The translations under genes and the position numbers were made by a program. From NCBI GenBank assembly GCA_914767715.1, contig OU612072.1, forward strand, positions 2,912,001-2,976,000: a DNA stretch of 64,000 nt, in the 5' to 3' direction. Positions 1-13,068 of the stretch are shown here, piece after piece. The stretch is from Membranipora membranacea (Eukaryota; Bryozoa; Gymnolaemata; Cheilostomatida; Membraniporidae). Each line of letters begins with the position of its first letter. Within the stretch, counting starts at the first letter, position 1. The notes under the pieces are model-generated. The model saw nothing but the letters and a program-made list of their open reading frames with translations, did not search any database and was not told the DNA's origin.

Positions 1-198
1 TATCAGGAGTCGAAAGCATATACAATAGAGTTCAGATATTAATTTACTAATATAACCTTGAGGTTCTTTGAGGGCAAACGAGATCCTTAATTGTTCATTG
101 GAAAATAACGAGATGATTGTCATCCGAGCATTTAAAAGTATCACCTCTGGACATAGTCCATGAAAATAGAATGAGTTCCTAAGTTTACACTGCTGGTG

Positions 199-3100
199 TC
201 AAACCTCCACTTTGGGGTCGGACATCTCATAGCCTTTAGAGAGCATCTTATCTTCATTAGCTGTGTTCACAGGCTCAGTTCTTGTATGCCAAACCAATAT
301 CTGTGATAACAGAGAATACATGATCTTGTTCTGTCGTATATAGGTCATCTTTGCTTGGATATAAGGCATCAATACAAGCCAGATTTAAAAATTGTCTCTT
401 CACTATCAGGGAGGGATATAAATAGCATCAAGTAATATAAGTTTAGTCCTTAGCCCTATAGCATCGACATGACATGACATGACATGACAGAGCTGGTTAT
501 TAGTTCAAGGCCAGATATACTGCTGAAAGCAACTGTTAAATCCAAATTTTGTCCAATTTGCGATTAGAACCAAAGTCTTTGTTGTTATGCAACGATGAGT
601 TTGCTCTTACCTTGGTACACATATCAGCTTTTGGCTCAAGATCTGACAGTTTTATACCCAGTGATTGTAGGAACACGGACTCTTGATAACCTCGCTTAGC
701 GTTTATATCAAATTTGGCCAGCTTATTCTGAAAACAACAAAATAGTCGATCACATCTGTGGAGAGATAAAATGAATAGCGGCAAATCCTTCACAAAATAC
801 ATCGCAGTCCAGTAATAGATAAATGACGACATAACATAAGAAAAAGTCTTAGATAAAAGCAAATTGTTATATTCGGAGTTTTCCTCCCTAGACACAGGAG
901 ACACAAGATTTCAAAACGCATAACAATCGCTGTACTGTTAACAAGCCAAAATCATCATGAGCACAATATTATAATACTGCCACATTTAACTTGCCTCTTA
1001 AATACAGAGATTTTTTAACTTGTAGCTGATTAACTTACTTCTAATACAAGTTTGAGGTTGACAGCAAATCCTGCCATATCCATAGCAAATGGTCTCTCTT
1101 TTCTATACCAGTATGTGTGCCAATCGATAACCTAGAACCAAAGATATCTGAGGTTAATTAAAGGGGTATTAGTGTAACACCTTAACATTCCAAGGTATAA
1201 GGTATATTTTGGAAAACCTGTTCATTGTAGACAGCAGGGAGTTCGGGACATGTCCTGTACACAGCTTGAACACAAATTAAAATTTTCGACTGCAAAAAAT
1301 AATGTGAGGTTACATATAGCCTAACACCGTACAAAGTTCTCAGGTATAAAAAAAGAACTAAGTAGGCTTTGTGTTAGAATTAACAATTATGCAGAAATTT
1401 CCTTCTTGAATTAACTCTGCAAGAATTTGCTTTCAATTTCAGCAACAATGACGCTTCAGAAGACATGCAATCTCTTAACGTCTAAGTTTTCAACACACAT
1501 AACTTTTTATAACACAAACAATCAGAGAGCGATACTACCTTGCCATCATTTACTATGGGTGCCTCATATTTCAGCTTTCCTACCAAACCAACAGGCCAGA
1601 CTGACACTAGTTGAGTATCCCTCATCTACAAAAAGGAAATGAGTATGATAACACAAAACACGGAAGAAACAGCCATCGAGGAGGAGGGGAGGGGGTACTG
1701 TCTCCACCTGCTGTAGTGCAGGACAGTGTCAGGTCACAGACTATTATCTGTACGGCAGCAGCAGTGTTGCTGCCTTCTATAGTCAACACTCCACGCTTAG
1801 AACAAGCATCAGTATATTTCCAAATAAGGAACTAAGACTAGGCGAAAGATTTGAAGTCTTCCCTCAAGGAGGTAACTATATGATACAATCACATCCCGTT
1901 GATGTCTCTTTCACTGCTCAGTACTCACCTCCTTGAACAGTTCAACACTATAAGTATTATCATCATCAGCAAAGTAAACAACTCCGGAGTGAAAGTCTGG
2001 ACTAAGATTATCTCTTAACCAAGCCAGGCCTGTATTTCTCTGTAGGACACCTGTGGGCATAGAGAAGAGTGTAACTTGAGAGCAATGTACACATGGGGTC
2101 CACTATATGCATGTGTAACAACTCTTCTTGCTTCATTTAATGGAATATGGATGATAAAGAGACACATAATTCATGCGGATCAATTTTTGTTTTATAAGAA
2201 AAATGGAGTGGCTGCGTGACAAGGCTAGATTTCATTCGCTGAAATTTGGATTTATCTTCCATTTCATCATGGAAAGAAAACTGACACATTATGCTGCATC
2301 CATGTGTGTATTTATTTCATAATCATCCGTTATCACCAAACACTCTGAATCAATCAAGGATCTGTTCTGTTTTTGAAATAAAACGCCCCCTGAAGCGCTT
2401 GCATCAAGCATTGAAAGTCAAAGTGCAGACAGAATCACAGTTATTCAGGGCAGACACGATTCACAGCTTGCATTGCATAGAAGATGCCATAATAAAAACA
2501 TGGCAGTACAGCAGCAACTTGATTCGTTCGGTAGCCATGTATGTAGCCAGATATTCATGCATCAATGAAGACTTTCATTTTACTCTAATTCTCACCTCTG
2601 GGTTTGAGCCAGTTTGGGTCTTTCTCTCTCAGTTTGACCTCTGGTGGTGTCACTGACAAAAGTTGGGTGTGATTAAGCCCGCTGTTCCTCAGAAAGTTAG
2701 ACACAAGAGTTGTACGCGTGTCTGCATCCTCCACAATGATCCAATGAACATTGGGTAATGATTTAAAAACTGTAGCTAGGCGGGTTAGCTCAGCTTTCTA
2801 GAAAAAGATAAAAATGAAATTAGAACTGATAGATATTCGATTACCAGAATCACAGATATGAACATCAAAATGGTCTACAGATCTGGTATAACCCTCATAC
2901 TTATTAAATCCATTAAATCTAGTAAGTTTTCTTTTATGAAAAAGCTACATATCACTCACGCAATACTAGTATCTGAACCTTGGACTGTGTATAATTAGCT
3001 ACAATACAGCTTTACATAAGCGAATATAAAATAGTACACATACACACAATAACACTAACAAAAATATAATACATAATATGATATAATATAATACAATTCG

Positions 3101-3910
3101 TATATTGAAGCTGCTCACTTGTACTAGTCTATTATATGTAGGAGTTATTATATATATAGTAGGAAGCCCAGGTACGTGGTGACTCATATCTCTACTGCTC
3201 ATCTCACTCCTCAGGTAATGGATTTCTTTCTCTTTTGATTCGATAGCTTTCTTATATCTCTGTATGATTCTCTCATTTCCACCACCACCACCTATACCTC
3301 CTTTACAGCTTTCTAAAATGAATAAAATGTATAAAATAGAGAATTCTGGAAATGGCTATCACCAATCTCCAGAGCATACAGGACTTCCAGTTGTCATACA
3401 CATGGGCCCCTGGGACTTACATGTCTTTACTTTGCCAATGCCCACTATCAACCACCCAAAAGTGGTCATGGTCATACACTATCATTCTGCCTGCAGGATA
3501 GCCTTGTGACATAGTCTATCTCTGCAGCACAGCAGCGGTGGCGCTGCCTCCCATCAAGAAAGGCAACTCCCAGTATTTATGGCTGCGAGATATCCAAACC
3601 AGTGTTCTATTGAGAGTCAAATATAACCAAACTTAATTTCAACACAGGACACTTTAGTCTTCCAAGGTGATGACATTTGGACTAGAAGGTATAAGTTGTT
3701 TTCAAGGGATTGATGGGCCATATAAAACTGGCTATTCGTATATGATCATCGATAAAATTTAAATCTGCCTTTTTACTAAATCTCAATTACATGGAATCGT
3801 TTATCAACTAAATCCATTGGCTTACCAAGCTGAAATATGAGTACTAAAAACCAAGCCGCGCTCAGTAGCACCAGTATGTAAAATATGTGCCTCCCAGTGA
3901 AATTGGCCAT
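199..3910 (-). CDS. B3GAT: Beta-1,3-glucuronyltransferase (glycosyltransferase family 43), complete, 8 exons
   Basis: Type II Golgi enzyme of the B3GAT family, which transfers glucuronic acid from UDP-GlcUA to galactose and in GlcAT-I completes the proteoglycan linker. Coding exons on the minus strand are 3826-3910, 3119-3312, 2596-2797, 1929-2050, 1539-1625, 1039-1131, 611-727 and 199-300. They join in phase to 1002 bases, 333 aa, against about 335 aa in human B3GAT3. Residues about 8-28 form a hydrophobic signal anchor, followed by a Gly-rich, charged stem. The catalytic domain opens with [15 protein letters not shown] near residue 80. The metal/UDP-binding DDD motif is at residues 189-191 and the likely catalytic Glu, in RGYQES, is at 277. 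The protein ends in SDPKVEV, much like vertebrate members. I infer a GlcAT-I-type role but cannot separate it from GlcAT-P/S paralogues by eye. Confidence 0.95.
466..489. repeat. GACAT microsatellite
   Basis: Between four and five tandem copies of the pentamer gacat, inside the last intron of the B3GAT gene. No function is suggested. Confidence 0.85.
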
Positions 3911-6656
3911 TTTATATTTGTTACCGATTGTAATCTGTCACGTAAATGAGTATTCTATAATGAGAGAGAAGGACGCTGAATATGTAGAATGGCTATGGAC
4001 TGGATATTGTATACGAATGTTCCTGTATTTGACCCAAAAATCAAATACACAGTGTACTTTACAGCACCAAATATAGTTCACTTCATTTGTAGCATGTCAG
4101 ATTATTATAGGAACAGAGGAGTAACTTTTTGCAGGAACAAATTTGGATCACATGCAGCTGTACAATGAAGTAGGCTTACAACAGGCAAACAATTCTGCAG
4201 GAGTGTGGAGAAGAAAACTTATCATGATGTCATCATACAACTTTTATGTCAGCTATTGTGACACTAAATAATAGCAATCAATATAATAATTAGTATTTTT
4301 TCTCAATCCCTGGCTAGCTTCATATATGGTCTAATAGGGTTTATAAATACCGTACCACACTCTCAGGTGGTTCAGATGATAGCAGATAGTGCACAAAACA
4401 ATCAACTTGCCTTATGCAGTTGAAGCATGCCTCAAATCCCAAGCATGTGTGCAAACAGCAATCAACTAGATGATTTGTAGTAAATAATAGTGCCAACTTA
4501 GCAAATTAATTATCTTCCGGAAATGGAGCTAAGTTGATTTAGTGGATTCGCTAGGTTTGATAGAGTGTCTCTGATTGGATAAACTGGAATTCTAAAGTAG
4601 CTGATTGGTGAGGCAATCCTAACCTAATATTCTTTAATATTTAGGCTCAATTCTTCGATGATTGCCATGAATTGTCTTTCCATGGGTCGCCTTCTTTCAC
4701 CTTGTACCTTGATGAGTCCAGTTTCCAGCCCGAGCGTCTGCTGTGACTTGAGAAACTGCGTTTCTTATATTTCATTTAATATTTTCGTTCAGCAACAATT
4801 TGGATAATTGAACAGCTTTTGAGTGTTTATCCAAGCAGGGAGACAAGAAATGGGCTCCCAGTTGGTAGGGCATTCAATTCCTTGGCAGTACGGATGAAAA
4901 ACAATCCCTGGTAGTGAAGTGAAGGGTGTTTGAGGTAGGGATGAAGTACTTTTCCAAATGTCTCTTAGCTAATGAAGCGTTGGCTGTTTGGATGTAGTTG
5001 TTGATGACGCCTTTGCTGGAGTGATGGTATTAACTGAAGATTTTGATATGTCTATCACTTCGTCTGTGTGAGAGGGGCTGATGCAACAGGTTTTGGAGCG
5101 ATCAGTTTCGAGTTGATTGGTAGCAGAGTCAGCCGCTGAGTCCCAGACTGCAGAGGCATATTCTAGGACTGGCCGAACCAGCTGTTTGTTCGCTGTGTTC
5201 TCGAATCCATAACTTGCCTACTCTTGCTTCCAAACTGTTGAGAAGAGATTTGCCCCTCTAAAGTTTGGGAGAAAGCTCTTTTTTTCGCCCCCATACCAAC
5301 AAAGCTTGTAAAGACATGCTAAGGCTAAACATAGGAGGGGACAAGTAATGGTGTTACATCAACAATCAACGGGCTCGCACAAGAGGAGGGGTAAGTTTCA
5401 GATGTCAGCCAACAATCATGGACACTATATCATACAACAGTAGTACACTCAGCCTAAAAACCATGAAGTTTACTCGACCTAGACATTATGTCATGACATA
5501 TAACAACAAACATCCAGATCGAATCCGAATCCTGATCCAAGAAGCAACTCAATGACACCCAGCCGTAGTTGAGGAATAACAAGGTAAATGTGGAAGGTAA
5601 CAGAACCGGCCTCTGCAGTCACAGAAGTCTCATAAATATACTTTTACGGCAGCATAAATACCATGAGGGCAGATTAACTCTTAACTATTTTTGCAGAAAG
5701 AATTAAGTATTTAAAAGTTTGTTTTTCGCATGTACGGACGTAAACTTCTTATGAATGTTTCTGGGATTTTCATAAAAAAGTGAAGTTGATATGTTGGATA
5801 TAATCTTGTAAGGTGTTCTGGCGGGTTCTAGTTTTGGTTGCACGTTCCTATTGTCAGGCAGATCATTTGTTTTATCATGTTTTATAAAAAGTTTTAAAAA
5901 TATTATAATATTTTATTGTGTTCACATTAATTAATTATTAATCCAACAGTACACACATACTTACATAACATTACTTTTACGTTGTATCATCACATTTTCT
6001 CATTGCATTAACATTTTATGATAAATTTTTAATTCATTTTATTTATTTGATCTGAAACAGGCTTAATTTTAGAATATCACTTTTTATTTTAATATTTTAT
6101 CTGACGTGCAAGCTTAGAAATTAGTTACCTATTTTTTGCGAAATTAGCTCCTAGTTCCTTAGTTGCATGAATATCTGTCATGGGGGGGGGGGGCGAACAA
6201 AGCTTGTCATGACAGGCTAGGCAAGATCTTGCTCTAACATTATGAGTCTTTATTGAATCAAAAGCTCCTGAGTTTATTTTTTGTATTATGATATCACAGT
6301 CTTCCGGAAGACTGTTACATCATAATGCAGTGAATGAGAGTTACCCTCCCTTATGGGAGCACTTTTTCCACCATCAAAAATTCATGCCAAGTATAGTATT
6401 GAATTTTTTCACTATGCAAATTTGACACAACTTAATCATAATAAACTGCGTGGCTATAACATGCATGGACCTTTGGGTAGATTTTAATAAAACTTGAATT
6501 TGAATTGAAGGACAAATAAGTTCAGTTATTAAGAGCATGACCTATCAAAACTTGGAAACAAATAATGAAAATAGTGGACCGCATGTCTACATTGCTCTCA
6601 AGGTTAACTGTTTTATTGGTAACACACATAATCTTATATGTGCTCTATTCTCACAG
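3911..6656. other. Intergenic, no gene seen apart from a LINE remnant
   Basis: No reading frame here shows splice-compatible coding structure. The stretch holds the degenerate LINE piece at about 4790-5230, a very AT-rich block at about 5880-6160 and a run of 12 G at 6182-6193. Confidence 0.6.
4790..5230 (-). mobile_element. Degenerate non-LTR retrotransposon, RT C-terminal fragment
   Basis: Minus-strand translation near 5100-5200 reads LVRPVLEYASAVWD, the hallmark segment just after the reverse transcriptase core of CR1/L2/jockey-type LINEs. After a frameshift, about 250 bases further on, FFIRTAKELNALPTGSPF follows, matching the usual C-terminal end of these ORF2 proteins. Stops and frameshifts interrupt it, so it is a dead fragment. 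It is not a close copy of the LINE at 50990-52815, whose equivalent segment differs. Confidence 0.65.
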
Positions 6657-7095
6657 GTGTCCTACAAAGATATACAGGTCTGGCCTGGTTAAGAGATAAT
6701 CTCAGTTCAGACTTCAACTCCAGAGTTGTTTACTTTGCTGATGATGATAATACTTATAGTGTTGAACTGTTCTAGGAGGTGAGTGCTGAGCAGTAAAAGA
6801 GACATCAAAAGCATGTCTCTGTATCATATATTTCCGTCAAAATTGTGGCAGGCTTAATTGAAATTATTTCAGTGTAGAAGGCGGCAGATAATATGAGTTT
6901 GGCACAAAAAAACTGAGCCTGTGAACACAGCTAATGAAGAGAAGATGCTCTCTAAAGGCTATGAGATGTCCAACCACAAAGTGGAGGTTCGACACCAGCA
7001 GTGTAAACTAAGGAACTATTTTCATGGTCTCTGTCCAGAGGTGATAGTTTTATATGCTCAGGTGACAATCGTCGCGTTATTCTCTCATGAACAAT
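6657..7095 (+). pseudogene. Partial inverted copy of the B3GAT gene (exons 4 and 8)
   Basis: Bases 6657-6778 reproduce B3GAT exon 4 (minus strand 1929-2050) at the same 122-bp length, with splice sites and the encoded DDD motif kept. An in-frame TAG at 6773-6775 interrupts it near the exon end. From about 6890, exon 8 and its 3' flank (minus strand, about 300 down to 85) are reproduced, but the stop codon has become CGA. Exons 5-7 are missing between the two blocks. Orientation is opposite to the functional gene. It cannot make an enzyme and is most simply an inverted segmental duplication that decayed. Confidence 0.85.
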
Positions 7096-7130
7096 CTGGC
7101 CTTAAAAAGAACTCATGGTTAAATTGGTAA

Positions 7131-8251
7131 ATTAACATCCAAACGCTATCCTTTCACAGTCTAGCCATTGCTTCTGCTCTCAACTCATAATATATTGGTG
7201 CTAATTTTCATGCAAGTGATGCAATACATCCAATATTACAAAAAAACAACATTTTGTCAAGTAAAATTGTTTTACTGTGCTTGGCATCATAGGCGTTTAA
7301 GTCATGTTTTAATACTTATCATAGCTTGCCTGTAAATTAAAAAGGAGAAAATATGATTGCGTTCAAGCAGTTGTAATGACCAGCCGTGGTGAATAGTTAG
7401 CTGCCCCTCCACCAAAATCAGTTTTATACAGCCCCTTCATATATTATATGCTGGTGTTAGCTAATAGGATAGTATCCAGACCTATTATACTGTAAGATTG
7501 AGTCATTAAGAGAAAAAAAGCACTTACACATATTGAGTGTAGAGAGGCCAATGTTAGTACTTATTTCTTTATGCCATCAGCCTATCGGGGTAACTCCCAG
7601 ACAGAAGTTTCAGATTTATATGTCCACGGTTTCTCTGCAGTGGGAAGGGAAGACCAACAGCAGCAAACTTGTTCGTTTGAGGTTGTAGGCCTGCAGGTTT
7701 AGTCTTACAGGGTAAGTGTTTGCATTCACTTGACCATCAGTAGGACTGATTTTTAAACCAAAAGCAATAAACACTAAATCCTTGGTCGCAAAACCTAACA
7801 GAACAGAAATGTTTGCATCATTTCAATTTATTTGATCTTAAAAATAAGAGAATGTTTCAAACCAAAACATAGAGAAAACTTGCTCTAAATATATAACATC
7901 TACTATGAAAAGCTTAAAATATGGCTCCATTAACAAAAACCAGGGTAGAGCATAAATTCAAAAGAAAAAGTTAATAAACTGCAATGTTTGGAGTTGTCTA
8001 CAAATGGTAAAAGAGCAGCTAACTGAGTGATTACTAGTGATAACTGAACCTATTGAGGTCTCAAAATGAAGAACTTATGGTTATTTTGCAGCATACCATC
8101 AAGTTAAGGGTTTTGTATAGTTTGAGATCCCCCAGGCTTTAAAATGATCATCCATATCCTATCCACAGCCTGCACTCGTTGATGTTGGCCCTAGATACAG
8201 ACAAAGTTAATGAGACTGGAGCTGCTACCAAATATGTTGATTATTTTGTGT
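7131..8251. other. Intergenic, nothing recognised
   Basis: This is the 3' flank of TRIM-like copy 1. It does not resemble the shared 3' flank of copies 2 and 3 (about 15840-16489 and 24700-25356), so the tandem repeat ends close to the copy 1 stop codon. No coding exon was found. Confidence 0.5.
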
Positions 8252-11200
8252 CTACTTGTCGTGCAGAAGTTTATAGAAGATAACAGATGCCTCATGCAAT
8301 CGAGGCACCATCAGTGTGTCACCCTCCACCCACAGGTCAAAGATACTTGATTGTATACGGTCATTCGAATCTGTCAGTGTCTTAATCAGTTCTCCTGTTA
8401 ATGTAAACAAGACTTAATTAAGACATTTGAGAAAACAGTATATGTGAAATATGAGGCTCTTATACAGAAACTGTCTGAGTTGTTTTCATGTTCTCAAAGA
8501 AAGATAAAACTGCAGAGAGACTCCTTACAGCACAATACCATGCGCGGACATTTTTATTCATGTGTCACACACCGTTATATATAGCCACTCTACTGTATGA
8601 TAAACTCACCTGTCTTACTATCGATGACCCAGATGTGTGTTTTATTCTGATAGCCTCCACTGACCAGTACATAGTTTCCATAGCAGCGTACAATGTAGGG
8701 GACTGTGGTGCTTGTATTAGTCCATTCTACTTCTCCTGATGTCAAGTTGAATTTGAAGATTTTAGGAGAGCTTGAGCAGGAGATGATGACTGTGTTCTCA
8801 TCACATTCACACATTGAGGTTTGGGAGCCATTGGTGATCTCAGCACATTGTACATTTCTGATCACCACACCAGCTGGAGAGTACAGTGTGATCCTCTTAT
8901 TATTTACATCAGCTACTGCTATCTGATTATTTAACACACTGATCTTGTTGCCGTAAAAATTTCCATGACTATCAGGGCGATTCCAATTACAAACTGCTAC
9001 ACCATTAAGGTCATACACAGACATTTTATATGGTTGACCATACATGAGAATGTATAGCTGGTCATTAAGAGCCCTGATGCTCACCACATTATTACCGCAT
9101 TTTATAAATCCTGACATCACATTACCCTGTTCGTCTATCCTATCTATACCCCTAGACTTTAAACCTACATAAGTATAACCTTTATAGTGACACACTGTGG
9201 TGCAATTATTGCCTACTTTGATTTCTTTCACAAACTCAAATCTACTAGGTGGCGTTTTTATTACTTTAGCTGAAAACTGATCACGGAAAACAACATCATC
9301 AGTAGGAACAACCCCTAATTCTGTTTGTCTCTTTTCTGGTCCTGCAAAACAAAAGAATATGATCAGGCATGATGTCCTCATATTGGTGATGAGTTAATAC
9401 ATATATCTTTATTATAATCAACATCTTCTCAAATATCTTTCATGGTGAGACTTATGCTGACAATATAAAGGTTTTAAACCATCAGCGTATTCCTGTACTA
9501 ACGCATGGGTTAGACCAAGTTTGGTCCATTTGCCTGCATTCAGGGTTGCGGCGTGACCAGTGGAAGGGAGCAACAGGAATGCAGGCAATTGGATAAAACG
9601 TGTTCTATAAATGAGTAGGTGTCTGCCTTTTTAGTCTGAAGACTTGGTACTCATTTCAACGTGAAACTGACTTAGATCATTTGGAGAACTTTCAGAGCAT
9701 GTTTTCATCACATGTCATAATCCACATAGACAGACACACAGAGTTAAAACTAAGAGGAATTATAAACGAGCTGCGGATGTTTTATGACAGCAAAGATAAT
9801 GTTAATATGATCAGATAGATGATGTTACTTTGACTGCAATTTTAACTTAAACGGAACAACAACAATTAGATCATTTGTCTTTGTGTTGTCTCAATGATAT
9901 GACCTAAAAAACTCCAAATCAAACTGTCAATCCAATTTTCGAGATATTCCCTGTTGCTGATCGTATAACTTACCAGCTCTATTAAACTTGTACTGATCAG
10001 TAAGAATCAAACTGGGAAAATCTTCATCAACCAGAGAATTCATAATCTTCTCAGTCTGTACCTGGTCATTCACTATATCAACCTGTAAAAGTAAAAGGTT
10101 TTTAAACCTTATAAAAATATTCAAATAAGTTATTTCAGAAAATTTATACAGGTAGAACTTCCAGAAATATAAAATGAAATATTTCTGCTGTATAATATCC
10201 TGAGCATCTATAAAGATGATGGGGAATGAATCAAGAGAGCACAGTCAGAAGCTAAAGAGCCCCAGTAAAGAATGGATCCTTGTGATCTCAAGTTATCACA
10301 TGAAAAGGCTACTCCAAAAACGTAACCCAAAATAATCACACCCATGATAGGCTATACTGATAAATTGTTATAATTCTGGGGGGTCTTTCAATTCGAAACC
10401 ATACGATCAGTCATTGATGGAACTATATATTCTGAGTGATTTGGTTACGAATTTGTCTAATCAAAAGACCACGTGAGTGATAATTTTGAGCGATGTGATT
10501 GGTATAACTTGCTTAAGTAAAGTAATGCTCTTTCTAGTTGAAAGACCTCCCTGGATCACATGGCTACACATTCAACACAACAAAATATTTATCGACTTGT
10601 ATTGTTATTGTCATCTACCGGATGTTTGAGGGAGTTATCAGCTCTCAGTTTCTTCAGTTGCTCTTGTAGCTCACTGAACTTTACTCCAGCTTCGTAAGAG
10701 CTGTAATCAGAAATCTGCTGTTTAGATTTCTGTCTGGACTCGATGTATTCCTTCTCTATTTTAGTATATTCCTCTCTCAACCCCTCTAGCTAGAAAACAG
10801 GAAATAACAGAACAATTTAACAACACCATTCAGTCAATGCGTTGAGGTGACGCGTGATAATCACGCATTTACCTGCATTTATGCAGCCTGAGCAGAAGAG
10901 GAAAACTTGAAACCTCTATAACAGTTTATAGCGAACCCTCATAGTATTGCATTTTTTGAGTTGAAAGCGATTGCTTTTAGTTTACGGCACAGAATTCAGA
11001 TATTTTGATTTGGTAAAGTAAGACTCACATGATCATCTCTTGTGTTGTGTATCAGTGTAACAGTCTCATCTGTCTCTATATCCCAGTGTCCTAATGTTTG
11101 AGTCGTCGTCTTCATCAGAACTGCTAACTCATCTAATCGTTCTTCTGCTCTCTCTTTAAGAGGTTCTACAGAATCCTTCACCAGATCTGAGAGTTCGTCT

Positions 11201-13068
11201 AGTGACATCAGATTGTGTGATGATCCTGTTTTGACAAAATGCTTCAACAATTGAATAATATCAAACAATTTATATCATTCATTACTCTAGCTAAGTTACC
11301 ATCGCAGAATATTTTAGGAGTTATTCAAAAGTGTGAGTCCAAAATTCCAAGTAGCCACCTGCCAATTGTGACCATTGTTATCATTCATGATGAAACATAT
11401 GTTCAAAGAACGAACGAGACAAGAATGAAGAAGTTAAGAGAAATAGGACAATACACACCAGATATACATTCGCCCATTGACGTCACACATCTGGCACAGA
11501 TTATCTGTAGACATCCGTCACACCCGAGACAAAGTGGCTGCTCTTTGTGTTTCTGACAGTATCTTATCTCATTAGAGAATGGAGACTTTAGATACTCCTT
11601 AATATCTAGTCTGTGGTGATGAGGGCTCAATTCATTGTGCATCTGGTGAAAAAGTTACAATGTAATGATGTATCAAGGCATGAAGGATGTCCTTTCCAAA
11701 TGAACATGGCCACAGTCAAATGCTAGGATTGACAACAGTGATAAATACAGGTAGTCATCAAACAAAAACTTGTGTATCTGATGCAAAAAACATAATGGAA
11801 TGTTAATTAATTTGGCCAAAGATTATTTGCAAGGATTCACAACAATGATAAGTCAACTTAACCATCAAACATTGCACACTGAAACTCATGAGAAATTGTT
11901 GTTCCCTGTCAATGACCTTATTCCTAAAATGGTTCTGTAGTAAAATAACCATCATCTACACATCTGGGTAGCATTTAGTGCTGGATCAAATTCTAGCTAT
12001 TGCCTTTCCGGTTGTCAAATCCGATAGCGATTCACATTCTAAGGAACAGCGGGTGAGATATTGAGTGCTTTAGTTTGCAGACGGCTCGATTGTCACCTGG
12101 AGTCAAAACGATTCACAATATTCAGTGGATTATCGTGTAACCCAAACCCACGTCCTACGAAATTACTACTTGGTCTAACCAACTGCTGTTGTTATTACAA
12201 CAATCTCCCTCTTTTCACATCATCAATTCAAGAGAAGATAGACAAAACTATTCTCAATGATTTTCATTTGCCGGAAGCATGTCTGTCATTACCTTTTACA
12301 ACCTCCATCTTCCCTGCATACTGAAATAGTTAGCTTACCTCCCTATGGGCATTACATAATTTTGTATCACACACGACACAGTAAACGTTAGCTGTTTTAT
12401 GTGGAGTGCCTTTCTTATCACAAGCATCACAGAAAGTAGGCTTCAGCAGGGCAGATGGTAGATCATCAACAGCTACATCAGGCCTATCTCTGTAAAACAA
12501 TGGCAACATAACATTGACGCATATTCTAGGGGGAGACAAACAGGGTAGGCTGTGTTGAGTTGTCGTCAGCTTTATTACTAGACTGTGACTGTGAATAATA
12601 GGCATTTCATGTAGATTTCATGTAGCCTTGTATACGAAAAGGTGGTTGAATTTGGAGTTGCTCCCTCTTGAGTGGCAAGAAGGTTGGGAGTGACAAGAAA
12701 AGCAGACAAATTGGATTAACCTTCATGTAGGCAGACATCGGTTCAACACTAAAATCACTGATAAGGTGATGGTCATCACATAGCAATATTTGTCAAATGG
12801 GATAATTTGTAGTAGATCAAACCCACACACAGCAATGTATAACCACACAGAATATATGGGTGCAAATTACTCACTCGCATGTATAACATTCTAGAACTTT
12901 CTTCTTCTCCAGATGATCGAGTAGACACTTTTCACAGAATATATGACCACATGGTAAGAGTTTAGGGTTGAGAAGGTATCCTTCTACTTCTAAACAGTGG
13001 GCACATGATACTACATTAGCTACCTCATCCTCCTCGATCTGTAATTCTTCTACTGCTGCCGCTGCCAT
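8252..13068 (-). CDS. TRIM-like protein copy 1: RING, two B-boxes, coiled coil, NHL-like propeller
   Basis: Probable E3 ubiquitin ligase. Coding exons are 12875-13068, 12339-12489, 11459-11642, 11029-11225, 10619-10789, 9974-10082, 8610-9341 and 8252-8394. All phases close, giving 1881 bases and 626 aa. The C3HC4 RING spans Cys22-Cys64, with LPCGHIFCEKC in the middle. B-box 1 covers about 85-124 and B-box 2 about 144-180. A charged helical coiled coil follows to about 335. The C-terminal 290 residues contain about six repeated blades such as NNQIAVADVNNKRITLYSP, typical of NHL/WD-type propellers. ATG 13068 is chosen because the frame upstream has no ATG before a stop. Domain order matches TRIM-NHL proteins; substrate and role are unknown. 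Confidence 0.9.
9529..9599. repeat. Short foldback repeat in TRIM intron 6
   Basis: The segment has inverted arms (tttgcctgcattc against gaatgcaggcaattgga). Its right part, about 9565-9599, is closely matched in an intron of the beta-galactosidase-like gene at 38313-38347. Copies also lie in TRIM copies 2 and 3 near 17812 and 26691. It looks like a dispersed non-autonomous repeat. Confidence 0.5.

Noticed and set aside
6921-7130. Plus-strand open frame that might be a new gene
   Set aside because: It is the decayed B3GAT exon 8 copy (SNHKVEV tail with the stop mutated to CGA), not a separate gene.
11239-11556. 105-codon plus-strand open frame, repeated at 19866-20183 and partly at 28295-28477
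   Set aside because: It is the antisense of TRIM exon 3 and its flanking intron. Its conservation is explained by the identical coding exon on the other strand.
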